DNA of 64,000 nucleotides from Pseudideonella sakaiensis (GTDB lineage: Bacteria > Pseudomonadota > Gammaproteobacteria > Burkholderiales > Burkholderiaceae_C), in the NCBI RefSeq assembly GCF_001293525.1, contig NZ_BBYR01000059.1, forward strand, positions 1 to 64,000, in the 5' to 3' direction. This document shows, piece by piece, positions 34,364-42,545 of this stretch. The stretch's first letter is position 1, and each line of letters begins with the position of its first letter. A program made the position numbers and the translations under genes. Under the pieces are notes generated by a model, which did not search any database, was not told the DNA's origin, and was given only the letters and a program-made list of their open reading frames with translations.

Positions 34364-34392
34364 ACTGTAAAGAGTCTTTACCTCGTGGTCAA
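34364..34392 (-). promoter_or_regulatory. Sigma-70 promoter for the unit upstream of the tRNA
   Basis: On the minus strand TTGACC and TACAGT are separated by exactly 17 bases. The spacer contains the palindrome at 34367-34381, so a bound repressor would block it. It reads toward the terminator at 34050 and the tRNA-Gly gene. Confidence 0.6.
34367..34381. promoter_or_regulatory. Perfect 15-bp palindrome, operator candidate
   Basis: GTAAAGA-G-TCTTTAC lies 60 bases before the small HTH-like regulator gene at 34441 and overlaps the -10 region of the divergent minus-strand promoter. It is the likely binding site of that regulator, which would then control itself and the tRNA-proximal unit. Confidence 0.65.
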
Positions 34393-34440
34393 GCCCCTGC
34401 GACAATCCTGTTCAGCCCGCGTTGCTTCGCCCAGACACCC

Positions 34441-34812
34441 GTGCCCAACATCACCATCGCCAGGCGGCAGAACGCCCTGACCCTGTTCCAGGACTACGCC
34501 GAGAAGGCCTTCGCGCAGGGAGCCGCGCCCAAGGGCCTGGAGCAGGCCTTCGCCGCCACGCTGCAGATCTCGCCGAGCATGTGGAGCCAGGTCAAGTCGT
34601 CGCGGCCCATCGGCGACAAGCTGGCCCGGCAGATCGAGGCGCTGTGCGGCAAGCCCGCGGGCTGGCTGGATCAGCCGCAGAGCGACCCGAAGCCCTCGCC
34701 GGCCGAAGCCGCCTTCCTGGCCCTGGCATTGGCCGCCTGGCGCGCCACCAACAGCGCGGGGCGCAAGGCCCTGCGGGCGACGCTGAAGCAGGTGCTCGAG
34801 AGCGCCGCCTGA
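34441..34812 (+). CDS. Small helix-turn-helix regulator
   Basis: 123 residues from a GTG, VPNITIARRQNALTLFQDYA. The central part, TLQISPSMWSQVKSSRPIGDKLARQIEALCGKPAGWLDQ, is the Cro/C1-like pattern (LGISxSxxSxxxxGRxIGxxxARxIE) seen in small phage-type regulators of betaproteobacteria. The C-terminal helix EAAFLALALAAWRATNSAGRKAL may dimerise. The palindrome 60 bp upstream is the probable operator. The start is the GTG closest to the first conserved residue; the longer frame runs back across the terminator and is not credible. Confidence 0.7.
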   Translation: MPNITIARRQNALTLFQDYAEKAFAQGAAPKGLEQAFAATLQISPSMWSQVKSSRPIGDKLARQIEALCGKPAGWLDQPQSDPKPSPAEAAFLALALAAWRATNSAGRKALRATLKQVLESAA

Positions 34813-35060
34813 GCGTGCCCGTGGTGGCGGACGCCGGACCTGATCAGACGGTGCGGCGGCGGCCTGCGCCCGCGCCGTCTCGTTCGGCGCTGGCGGCTTG
34901 CTCCGGGAAAGAGGCGACGACCTGCCTCCCGGCTGAGCGCCTGTCAGGCGCCTGCAACGCCGATCCATCGAAAGCACCGAGGCCGGAAGCCCCCAGGCGC
35001 CGCGGCGGCTATCCTCCACACTTTTGATGATGCCGGCGGGGCCCAGACGCCGAACCAACC

Positions 35061-35417
35061 ATGGCCAAGAAAAGCTACGAAGCCCTCCAGGCGGAGATCC
35101 AGAAGCTGCAGAAGGAGGCGGAGGCCGTCCGGGCGCAGGAAGTCGCCGAGGTGGTGGCCAAGATCAAGGCGGCGATCGCCGTCTATGGCATCACCGCCAA
35201 GGACCTGGGCCTCGTCGCCGCGCCCGGCAAGGCGAAGACCGGCCCGAAGCCCGCCGCGAAGGCCGGCACCCGCGCCCGGCGCAAGCCCAAGGCCGGCCGG
35301 CCCGCGAAGTACCGCGACGACGCCGGCAACGAATGGGTCGGCTTCGGCAAGCGGCCGGCGTGGTTCGTGGCGGCGCTGGCGAGCGGCAAGACGGCGAAGG
35401 ACCTGCTCGTCAAGTAG
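35061..35417 (+). CDS. H-NS-family nucleoid-associated protein
   Basis: 118 residues. N-terminal coiled coil MAKKSYEALQAEIQKLQKEAEAVR for dimerisation, a Lys/Ala-rich linker, and the C-terminal AT-hook-like DNA-binding motif KYRDDAGNEWVGFGKRPAWF. Such proteins silence AT-rich acquired DNA; the nearest such DNA is the hsdS-prrC segment. It stands alone, preceded by a 248-bp gap with a small GCGCCT-GTC-AGGCGC hairpin near 34939. Confidence 0.9.
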   Translation: MAKKSYEALQAEIQKLQKEAEAVRAQEVAEVVAKIKAAIAVYGITAKDLGLVAAPGKAKTGPKPAAKAGTRARRKPKAGRPAKYRDDAGNEWVGFGKRPAWFVAALASGKTAKDLLVK

Positions 35418-35452
35418 GCCGGCGGCGGGCGGCTGCGTCGGCGGCAGGCCGG

Positions 35453-36424
35453 TCAGTCGCTGAAGCGGACGCTGCGGGTCCGTGCGACCTCGCTGTAGCG
35501 CTCACGTTCGTCGGCGATGAACCTGGCGAGCTCCGCTCCACGCAGCCCCGACGGCGCGACGCCGGCGTCCTCCAGCTTCGCCTGGACGGACGGCGTCTGA
35601 ACGACCTGGGCGACGTCGCTGCCCAGCTTGTCGACGATCGCCGCAGGCGTACCGGCCGGGGCCATCAGCAGCATCCAGTTCGAGAACCGATACTGGGCCA
35701 GGCCCGGGACTTCGGCGACCGTGGGCACCTGCGGAAACGCCGGGGAGCGCTTCGCCGTCGTGACGGCGAGCAGCTTGAGCTTCCCCGCCTTCACGTGGGC
35801 GACGACGGGTGGCAGGCCCACGATGCCCAGCGGGATCTGGTTGCCGAGCAGATCGTTGACGGCCGGTGCGGCACCACGGTAGGGGATGTGGGTCAACTCC
35901 ACCCCGCTGGCCTGGCTCAGGGCCTCGCCCGCGAAGTGCATGCTGCTGCCCGCGCCAGGCGTGCCATACGCGAGCTTCTGCGATGAGCGCTTGGCGACCG
36001 CCAGCAGCTCCGCGATGCTGCCGCCGGGTGTCGAAGGATGGGCGACGATGCCGAGCGGCGTCTCGCCCGCCAGCGAGACCGGAACGAAGGCCTTGGCCGG
36101 GTCATACGGCGTCTTCTGCCCTGCGATCGGCCCCACCAGGACTTCCGCAGGCGATGCCAGCAGGAGCGTGAGGCCATCCGGCCTGGCCTTCGCCACGGTG
36201 TCCGCGCCGATCGAACCGCTCGCCCCGGCCTTGTTCTCCACCACGATGGGCTGGCCCCAGACGACCCGCAGCTGATCGGCCAGCACACGAGCGACGTAGT
36301 CGAGGCCGCCGCCCGCAGGGTAGGCGACCACCAGGCGGACCGGCTTGTCCGGGAATGTCTGCGCGCCTGCCGTGGCCGTCACGAGCGCGGTCGCGAGGCC
36401 TGCAAGGGTGGCCTTGATCTTCAT
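35453..36424 (-). CDS. Bug/TctC-family periplasmic binding protein
   Basis: 323 residues. Signal peptide ending ATAGAQTFP; family core KPVRLVVAYPAGGGLDYVARVLADQL, VENKAGASGSIGADTVAKA and HIPYRGAAPAVNDLLGNQIPLGI. It is cotranscribed with, and 27 bp downstream of, a sulfatase, so it probably delivers an organosulfate or the carboxylate left after desulfation. No TctAB membrane genes are adjacent. The ATG at 36424 is the only start giving a signal peptide. Confidence 0.9.
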   Translation of the reverse strand: MKIKATLAGLATALVTATAGAQTFPDKPVRLVVAYPAGGGLDYVARVLADQLRVVWGQPIVVENKAGASGSIGADTVAKARPDGLTLLLASPAEVLVGPIAGQKTPYDPAKAFVPVSLAGETPLGIVAHPSTPGGSIAELLAVAKRSSQKLAYGTPGAGSSMHFAGEALSQASGVELTHIPYRGAAPAVNDLLGNQIPLGIVGLPPVVAHVKAGKLKLLAVTTAKRSPAFPQVPTVAEVPGLAQYRFSNWMLLMAPAGTPAAIVDKLGSDVAQVVQTPSVQAKLEDAGVAPSGLRGAELARFIADERERYSEVARTRSVRFSD

Positions 36425-36451
36425 GAGCGTGTCTCCCTGTCGTGTCGGTGA

Positions 36452-37909
36452 TCACTGAAAGTCGGCTGCCACGCCCGGGGCCGGCGTGAACCCCAGGTCG
36501 CCACGTGCGATGACCGCCTCGCGGCCCCCGTTGGCTTCGAGCAGCTCGGCTTGCCGCGCCCGTGCGCGACGGTCGACCGCATCCGGGTCGAGCAGGGCTT
36601 CCAGCCGGCGGCGGCAATCCGCGAGAACAGCGCCCATCGACAGGTCGGACGCGAGGTCGATGGTCTCCTCCGGGTCGGCCTCCAGATCGAACAGCTGGGG
36701 CGCGTACTTGCAGTAGTGCACGTACTTGTAGCGACCCACGCGGATCATGTAGGCGGCGGTGGAGGACCCCATGCCGTGGTACTCGCTCAGCACGGTGCGC
36801 TCGGGCTGAGCGCCCGTGGCGAGGTCGACCAGCGACACCCCGGGACGCCCGTCCTGGTGGCGAAGGAAGGATTCGCCGGCGACCTCCAGCACGGTGGGAA
36901 ACACGTCCACGTGGCTGACCGGCGTGGAGACGACGCGACCCTTCGGGAAGCTCGGGCCGGCACAGATCATCGGAACGCCGGCGATCTCCTCGTACATCGT
37001 CGACTTGCCCCAGAGCCCGCGCGCGCCGAGGTTGTCGCCGTGGTCACTGGTATAGATGACATCGGTGCTCCCCGCGAGCCCCATCTCGGAGACCACGTTC
37101 AGGATCTTCCCGAGGTTCTCGTCGAAGAAGCTCACCAGGCCGAAGTAGCCCGAGAGCGCCCGGCGCACGTCTTCCTCCGACTCGAAGTAGTCGTCGTAGC
37201 AGAAGCTGTTGCGGTAGTCCTCGAGGTAGGGATGCCGCGGCCGCTGCTCCCGCGCGTAGAGCTTGGGCATTGGCAGCGACTGGTCGTAGTAGCGGTAGAA
37301 GTGCTCCGGCGGCGCCGTCAGCGGGAAGTGAGGCGCAACGAAGGACACGAACAGCACCCAGGGCTTCTCCCGCGCCCGTGCCGCGTTCTCGCGCAGCCAC
37401 ACCTGTGCGCGGGCGCAGATCTCGCGGTCATACAACGTGTAGGAGGACTCGCCGGGCTTGGCGAGTGCAGCCATCTTCTTGGCGCCGCCACGCCGGGGCA
37501 GCTCGTCGCGGACCAGGCCCATCAGATCGCCCTTGCCGCCGAGGATGTGCATCGGAACCTGCTCCTCGGAGAAGCCGTGGTCCTCGTCGCTGGCGCGAAA
37601 GTGCAGCTTGCCGATCGACACCACCTCGTGGCCGCCATCGCGCAGCACGTGGTGCCAGGTCGGCACGGAGCCGTCGTAGGCATCGGCGTTGTCCCAGAAG
37701 CCGATCTGGTGGATGTACTTGCCGATGGCGAAGGCGGCGCGGGCCGGCACACAGACCGGGCTGGTGGTGTAGGCGGAGGTGAAGCGCGTGCCTCTGGCGG
37801 CCAACGCATCGAGGTTCGGGGTCGCGATGACCGGGTGACCGGAGCAGCCCATCACCTTCGGGTTGTGCTCGTCCGACATGACGACGATGAGGTTGCGCGG
37901 GGCAGTCAT
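36452..37909 (-). CDS. Type I sulfatase
   Basis: 485 residues. Formylglycine motif C-V-P-A-R in TSPVCVPARAAFAIG (about residue 53), with the metal-binding Asp in VVMSDEHNPKVMGCSGHP at the N-terminus and the second metal site TSDHGDNLGARGLWGKSTMYEE (about 290). The Cys must be oxidised to formylglycine by a maturase not encoded here. Cytoplasmic, as no signal peptide is visible, and closest in style to choline-sulfatase and aryl-sulfatase groups. The ATG at 37909 follows GGAG; a TTG four codons upstream is less likely. Divergent from GntR. Confidence 0.92.
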   Translation of the reverse strand: MTAPRNLIVVMSDEHNPKVMGCSGHPVIATPNLDALAARGTRFTSAYTTSPVCVPARAAFAIGKYIHQIGFWDNADAYDGSVPTWHHVLRDGGHEVVSIGKLHFRASDEDHGFSEEQVPMHILGGKGDLMGLVRDELPRRGGAKKMAALAKPGESSYTLYDREICARAQVWLRENAARAREKPWVLFVSFVAPHFPLTAPPEHFYRYYDQSLPMPKLYAREQRPRHPYLEDYRNSFCYDDYFESEEDVRRALSGYFGLVSFFDENLGKILNVVSEMGLAGSTDVIYTSDHGDNLGARGLWGKSTMYEEIAGVPMICAGPSFPKGRVVSTPVSHVDVFPTVLEVAGESFLRHQDGRPGVSLVDLATGAQPERTVLSEYHGMGSSTAAYMIRVGRYKYVHYCKYAPQLFDLEADPEETIDLASDLSMGAVLADCRRRLEALLDPDAVDRRARARQAELLEANGGREAVIARGDLGFTPAPGVAADFQ

Positions 37910-37925
37910 GCAGCTCTCCAATTTT

Positions 37926-37938
37926 TATAGCTATATAG
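37926..37938. promoter_or_regulatory. AT-rich palindromes between sulfatase and GntR
   Basis: TATAGCTATA (37926-37935) and CTATATAG (37931-37938) overlap in the only AT-rich stretch of the 92-bp divergent gap. This is the likely promoter core and GntR operator for the sulfatase-Bug operon. Assignment by position only. Confidence 0.45.
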
Positions 37939-38001
37939 TATCGTAGCTTCAGGCACTGTCAAGCTTGTGCCACACTCGGGCATCGAGTTGCCTTGCTTCC
38001 C

Positions 38002-38811
38002 ATGACATTGACTGCGCCGGGCCGAGTCGCGCCCGAGGAGATCTCGAGGCTCCTGGAGCGCTTCTCCAGGCCGGGTGTGCCCAAGTACACGGCGCTGCGC
38101 GACGCCGTGGTCCACGCGGTGTCGACGGGCCGGTTCGCGCCCGGAGATCGGCTGCCCAACGAGCAGGCGCTCGCGGAACGGCTGCCGATCAGCCTCGGGA
38201 CCATCCAGCGCGCCCTGAGACAGCTGGTGGACGACGGTGTCCTGGAGCGGCGCCACGGGCAGGGCTCGTTCATCACCGGCCGTGCGGCGGACGCGGAGAT
38301 GGCGCACCCTCTGCACTGCCGGTTCGTGGACGCTCAAGGCAAGGGCTACCTCAGCGTCTACCCGGAAGCCACGCGGCGCACCCGCGTCACCTCGGGAGAA
38401 TGGACCACCGTGCTCGGCGCCAGCGAAGGCATCGAGATCACCCGGCGCATCGGCATCGGCACGGAGTTCGCCGTGTCCAGCTCGTTCATCGTCGACGCCA
38501 AAAGGCTGCCGGTCTTCGCGACGATGTCGCTGAAGGCGCTCAGCGGCCAGAACTTCAAGGACGTGATCTTCAAGTCCTCCGGCCAGATCATCCAGCGCGT
38601 GGACCTGTTCCTGCGCCAGCGAGCGGCGCCGCACGACGTGGCCGACCTCATCGGCGTGCGCCCGGGCGCCCCTTGCCTGTCGCTGCGTGCCCTGGCCTAC
38701 CTCGGCGAGGGCGACCCGATCTACTACCAGCAGATCTTCATTCCCCCGAACGAACGCGAGCTGCACGTCATCGCGGACGCACGCGCGACGGGCCTGCGCC
38801 AGACGCCCTGA
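38002..38811 (+). CDS. GntR/HutC-family regulator with UTRA domain
   Basis: 269 residues. Winged helix (about 25-95): PKYTALRDAVVHAVSTGRFAPGDRLPNEQALAERL then SLGTIQRALRQLVDDGVLERRHGQGSFI. The C-terminal half is a UTRA effector domain (RRIGIGTEFAVSSSFIVDAKRLP, DLFLRQRAAP, YYQQIFIPPNEREL). It likely represses the divergent sulfatase operon and responds to the organosulfate or its product. The ATG at 38002 is preferred over a TTG at 37993. Confidence 0.88.
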   Translation: MTLTAPGRVAPEEISRLLERFSRPGVPKYTALRDAVVHAVSTGRFAPGDRLPNEQALAERLPISLGTIQRALRQLVDDGVLERRHGQGSFITGRAADAEMAHPLHCRFVDAQGKGYLSVYPEATRRTRVTSGEWTTVLGASEGIEITRRIGIGTEFAVSSSFIVDAKRLPVFATMSLKALSGQNFKDVIFKSSGQIIQRVDLFLRQRAAPHDVADLIGVRPGAPCLSLRALAYLGEGDPIYYQQIFIPPNERELHVIADARATGLRQTP

Positions 38812-39000
38812 CGCCCCAGTCCTGGCGCCGGCCCGTCATGCGGCGCCGCGCAGGACCGTTGCGCAGCAAGCCAGGCCGCTGGTGGCGACCAACCGACCGG
38901 CCCATGGCGGGTGCGCTCGTCCGCATCCTCAATCCGCGGATGGGCCAAGCGCAGCCTCTTGCCTAGACTGCCGGTCGGTTTCCATTCCCCGCCCACCGAC

Positions 39001-41025
39001 GTGCTGCTTCGCTGCTTCCTCCGCTCCCTTGGTCCGTGTCTGCTCGTACTGTCCCTCGCGGGCTGCGGCGGTGGAGGAGGGGGTGGCGGAGCTGCCGATC
39101 CGGGCGGTGCGGGGACCGGCGGCGGCGTTGCCTCCGCCACCGGGCTGGTTCCGGCGGCACCGTCCACCGGCGCGACCTTGCAGCGCGATGCCAGCGTGCT
39201 CAGGCCGGCCCGGGCCGGGCACGTGTGGACCTATGCCGGCACGGCCGTCTACGGCACGGGCGCCACGCCCGTGGCCTACGAGACGGTGACCAGCCACGCT
39301 GCCGCGGCCTCCGGCTTCGACGAACGGTCGACCAATCCCACGAACGGCGGCGCCGATGCCGTCACCCTGCTGGTCGATGGCGGCACGGTCCGAACGGTCG
39401 AGCGGGTCGACTTCGCCGGCAAGGGCGTGCTGGAGACCCTGAGCGTCCTCGAGCTCCGCTCACCCGTCGTGCAAGGCGACCAGTACACCATCGTCGATCG
39501 GCGCTACACGGACACGGCGATCGATGCCGACCGGGACGGCCGGCCCGATGCGCTGGACGTGGCCGCGTACGCACGGGTCGTCGGGCGCGAGACCGTGAGC
39601 CTGCCCGACCTGCCCGTGCTGCAGGCCGTGCGCGTCGACACGACCGTGTTGACGCGCATCCGCACCAGCAGCGATGGCCAGTTCTCTGCCGTGCAGGCGT
39701 CGATCCTCCAGGCCTGGTATGTCGAGGGCATCGGCATCGTGCGGCGACGCCTGCAGGCCCCGGGCGTGCCCGCGTCGCAGACCGAGGTCTTCGACGAGCG
39801 GCTGCTGCGCTGGGACGGCCAGACGGTCGGCTTCGGCGTGATGCCGGAGGTCCCTGCCATCGTGCCGGCGTCGGCGGGCCCGCTCGCCGGGCTGCCCATC
39901 ACCGGATTGTTCGGAAACTCCGTGAAGGCCTCGATCGCCTTCGACGAGCACGCGCTGGTGTTCGTCGTACGCGAGTCGACGGTGGCGGGCGAAAGCCAAT
40001 CGATGTTCGTGAGCCGGATGGATCGGCGCGGCCAGATCACCGCCGCCCAGGAACTGCCGATCCTGCCTTCTGCCGACAGCAAGTTCCTGCGACACGGCAA
40101 CGAGGTGGTCGGTATCGAAGTGACGTCCAGCACGCAGGTCTCGGAAGCGCGGATGACGAGGTTCAGCGCGGACGGTGCGCTGATCGACACCCCCTGGTCG
40201 ACCCGACTGGACCTCGGGGGCCTGCGCGCCAGCCGCACCGAGACACGGCTCGTCGACGCAGCCAGCGACGGCTCGGCCCTGTGGCTGCTGTGGACTAGGA
40301 GCCAGCCCTTCGACGCCGCCGTCGGGAGGCAGCTCCTGCTGCGTGCGTTCCGCAGCGACGGCACGCCCCTCACGCCCGAGACCGTGATCATCGGCAACGG
40401 CGACGTCTTCCCTCCGCCGGCGCTGTCCGCCCGCGCGGGGCGGGCCCTCGTGACCTGGAGTGAAGGCCTCGACACCGGCCGCTACGACCGCTACTACGGC
40501 TTCGCCTCCCTGGCAGGCGAGGCCTTCGACCGCCGGCTGCTGGTGTCCGGCGGCTTGCGGCCGTCGACGCCGGCGTCGGTGATCACCCCCTTGGCCCTGG
40601 CCCAGGGCGACGCGCTGCTCTGGGGCGCCCGGCTGGCCGAGGACGGGCCGGCGCTGCCGTCGGCCGCCGGCCTGCGCCTCGACGCCACCGGATCGCCGGT
40701 CCGGTCGGCCGCCGCCAGCCTCGATGCCGAACTGCTCGCCGGCATGCCGACCCCCTACCGCGCGGAGGCGGCCGGCAACCGCCTCGTGCTGGCCAAGATC
40801 GGTGGCGGGAAGGTCACCGTGGCCTGGCTCGATGCGGGCACCACCGCCTTGGCCGACAGCCCGGTGCGCAGCCTGGCCGCGCCCGGCACCGGCTTCCTCG
40901 GCGGAAGCCTTCCCTCGGCCATGCTGACCTGGCCGGACCGGGTGATCGTGTTCTCGCCATCGGAGTCGCGGACGATTCCGCTGACCACGCAGGTCTACTG
41001 GCTGAACGCCGGCAACCCGCCGTGA
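39001..41025 (+). CDS. Large lipoprotein, possible beta-propeller, unknown
   Basis: 674 residues from a GTG; signal peptide LRSLGPCLLVLSLAGC with the lipobox LAGC followed by a poly-Gly linker and Pro/Gly/Ala-rich region to about 50. The rest is beta-rich, with repeated blocks of alternating hydrophobic strands and a Asp-rich DADRDGRPDALD segment near 165 that looks like a calcium-binding loop. Repeated FVVRES/LVLAKIGGGK-like strands suggest a propeller. No known family is recognised. Upstream in-frame codons back to 38911 lack a signal peptide and are not used. Confidence 0.7.
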   Translation: MLLRCFLRSLGPCLLVLSLAGCGGGGGGGGAADPGGAGTGGGVASATGLVPAAPSTGATLQRDASVLRPARAGHVWTYAGTAVYGTGATPVAYETVTSHAAAASGFDERSTNPTNGGADAVTLLVDGGTVRTVERVDFAGKGVLETLSVLELRSPVVQGDQYTIVDRRYTDTAIDADRDGRPDALDVAAYARVVGRETVSLPDLPVLQAVRVDTTVLTRIRTSSDGQFSAVQASILQAWYVEGIGIVRRRLQAPGVPASQTEVFDERLLRWDGQTVGFGVMPEVPAIVPASAGPLAGLPITGLFGNSVKASIAFDEHALVFVVRESTVAGESQSMFVSRMDRRGQITAAQELPILPSADSKFLRHGNEVVGIEVTSSTQVSEARMTRFSADGALIDTPWSTRLDLGGLRASRTETRLVDAASDGSALWLLWTRSQPFDAAVGRQLLLRAFRSDGTPLTPETVIIGNGDVFPPPALSARAGRALVTWSEGLDTGRYDRYYGFASLAGEAFDRRLLVSGGLRPSTPASVITPLALAQGDALLWGARLAEDGPALPSAAGLRLDATGSPVRSAAASLDAELLAGMPTPYRAEAAGNRLVLAKIGGGKVTVAWLDAGTTALADSPVRSLAAPGTGFLGGSLPSAMLTWPDRVIVFSPSESRTIPLTTQVYWLNAGNPP

Positions 41026-41421
41026 CGCATCGCGGGCTCCGGCCCCGGCCGGGGTGGCCGGTCACGGCAGGCGGGGGTCGGCCGCTTCAATCGCACTTCA
41101 GCAGGTCGATGAATGGCGGAGGAAGAGGCCGGCCCGCGACTCCACGTCGACCCCCGTCGGAAGCGCCGGCAGGTCGTTGCGGGGCGTGGAGGGGTGGAAT
41201 GCCTTCTGTCGATCGAGGGCACTGACATCGACCGGTGCCGTTGGACTTGTCGATCCGATCGACATGAGGCCAGAACATGTCGATTGGGGGCCGATTCTTC
41301 GACACATGCTGGCCATCTGTCGATCCGCCGGCTCGGGCCGATCCAGCCGGGCCGCAGCGGCGAGGGGTGCGCCGGGTGCGCGGGTCTTACAGCACGGAGA
41401 CCGTGCCGCAGCGGCCTGCGG
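41026..41421. other. 396-bp gene-free stretch with TGTCGA motif cluster
   Basis: No ORF here shows credible codon usage. The first 130 bases are G/C-rich with no feature. From 41207 to 41325 there is a cluster of TGTCGA motifs in alternating orientation, listed separately. The end of the stretch runs into the tail of the convergent minus-strand gene at 41422. The small ORFs in both frames between 41087 and 41316 overlap each other and look like remnants or chance. Confidence 0.6.
41207..41325. repeat. Cluster of alternating TGTCGA(T) motifs
   Basis: TGTCGATC occurs at 41207, 41248 and 41318, TGTCGATT at 41278, and the reverse form at 41257 (GATCGACA) and 41298 (TCGACA), with a weaker TCGAC at 41228. 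The copies at 41248 and 41257 form a perfect 17-bp palindrome (41248-41264). Orientation alternates along the array and like-oriented copies are 40-41 bp apart. It may be a protein-binding array; its owner is unknown. Confidence 0.55.
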
Positions 41422-41742
41422 TCAGCGCGATGAACCCCGGGCCCGCGCCCGGCCGCCCCGCCGCGCATGCGCCTGCTGCTCGGAGAAGGCCAGCGCGGCC
41501 ATCACCGGCCCGATCACCGCACGCACCGCCCCGGCGACGTTCGGCGCGACGACGGGGCTGTCGTGGCCACGGTCGACCGCGTCCAGCAGCGTGTCCAGCG
41601 TCGACAGCTGGCTCCATGCCCAGCTGACCAGCGCACCGGGAGCCGCGTCGGCGTGGAACACGAGCGCGGGGGGTTCGTCACGGCCGACGACGATGCGGAT
41701 GCCGTCGTGGCCCTCGGGCATCGCGCTCGGGGCGGCGGTCAT
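41422..41742 (-). CDS. Small protein of unknown function
   Basis: 106 residues from the ATG at 41742 with GAGGTG five bases upstream. Reads MTAAPSAMPEGHDGIRIVVGRDEPPALVFHADAAPGALVSWAWSQLSTLDTLLDAV as a compact alpha/beta domain, followed by a Pro-rich and Arg/Ala-rich tail ending ARARGSSR. No known motif. The N-terminal part has normal codon bias; the Arg-rich end is less convincing. Divergent from the small regulator at 42031 across a 288-bp gap that holds an 8-bp inverted repeat. Confidence 0.55.
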   Translation of the reverse strand: MTAAPSAMPEGHDGIRIVVGRDEPPALVFHADAAPGALVSWAWSQLSTLDTLLDAVDRGHDSPVVAPNVAGAVRAVIGPVMAALAFSEQQAHARRGGRARARGSSR

Positions 41743-41925
41743 GCAGCACCTCGGCGAGCCGTCGGCCAGGAGGCTCCGACGAGTGGAGATTGCGAACCGG
41801 GTGGACGACTCGATGCAGGCATGGCGGCTCCCAGCGGTGAAGAAGCGGTGCGCTTCACATGCGCCCCCGCCACGAGAAGGCTTCACGCGGCGGAAACGGA
41901 GACGAGGCGGGCAGCGAAGCGCTTT

Positions 41926-41975
41926 GCTAGACAGCAAGACTGTGCGCTCATTGTCGGCCGGCGTCAATGTCTAGC
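41926..41975. repeat. Inverted repeat GCTAGACA / TGTCTAGC
   Basis: Perfect 8-bp arms at 41926-41933 and 41968-41975, 34 bases apart, in the divergent gap between the small genes at 41742 and 42031. The separation suggests two half-sites or a looped operator rather than a hairpin terminator. It may be bound by the ribbon-helix-helix-like protein at 42031. Confidence 0.4.
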
Positions 41976-42030
41976 GCTACGCGTCGCAGCAAGGCCACGG
42001 GCTAAGATTCCGCGCACTCGGGAGGGCGAC

Positions 42031-42264
42031 ATGCCGCGTGCACAACTGAACGTCCGAATCAGCGACACCCTGGAAACCGCCATCGACGAGAAGCGCATCG
42101 CGCTGCGGCAGACGCTGGGCTACATCCCGACGCGGTCGGATGTGCTGCGGATGGCGTTGGAGGCTTACCTTGGGGTCACGCTGGGGTCAGAGGACGACGA
42201 TGGGCGGAGTTCGTCGGGACCGGCGCGGAGAAGGGTGGGGGCGGGGGCGCGAAAAGCTGGATAG
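42031..42264 (+). CDS. Small ribbon-helix-helix-like DNA-binding protein
   Basis: 77 residues. The MPRAQLNVRISDTLETAIDEKRIALRQTLGYIPTRSDVLRMALEAYLG core resembles ribbon-helix-helix antitoxins and repressors (N-terminal strand LNVRIS, then two helices). A GGAGGG lies four bases before the ATG. The Ser/Gly/Arg-rich tail is disordered. No toxin gene follows; the next gene is hsdR. It could regulate the restriction operon that starts 281 bp downstream. Confidence 0.65.
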   Translation: MPRAQLNVRISDTLETAIDEKRIALRQTLGYIPTRSDVLRMALEAYLGVTLGSEDDDGRSSSGPARRRVGAGARKAG

Positions 42265-42545
42265 CTGAACGCCTGGAACTTCGCGAATCGGCCCTCTGAA
42301 AGCTGCCACCCGCGAACCGCACCGCCATCGCAGAGCGCTGAGACCGATGCTACAGACTGCATCTGTCAAATGTCGGCTGCCGCCTGAGAGCGGTCGTTTG
42401 ACTCCAACGAGCAATCTTGTAGTCCGCACGGGACCCAGCAAAAGGAAGCTGCGCCTGCGCACAGCCCCTGGGCCGCGGCCACAATCCGTAGCCATACGCT
42501 CGTCGCGCAGCCTGTCGCTTCATCGCCTACCGCGTTCGTTGCCCC

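Noticed and set aside
41087-41316. Two overlapping 72-codon minus-strand ORFs
   Set aside because: They overlap each other in different frames, lack ribosome sites and contain the TGTCGA array; no homology recognised.
42365-42412. Dispersed-repeat-like sequence around ATGTCGGCTGCCGCCTGAG before hsdR
   Set aside because: It resembles a common intergenic motif of related bacteria, but with one copy in the window no repeat can be shown.
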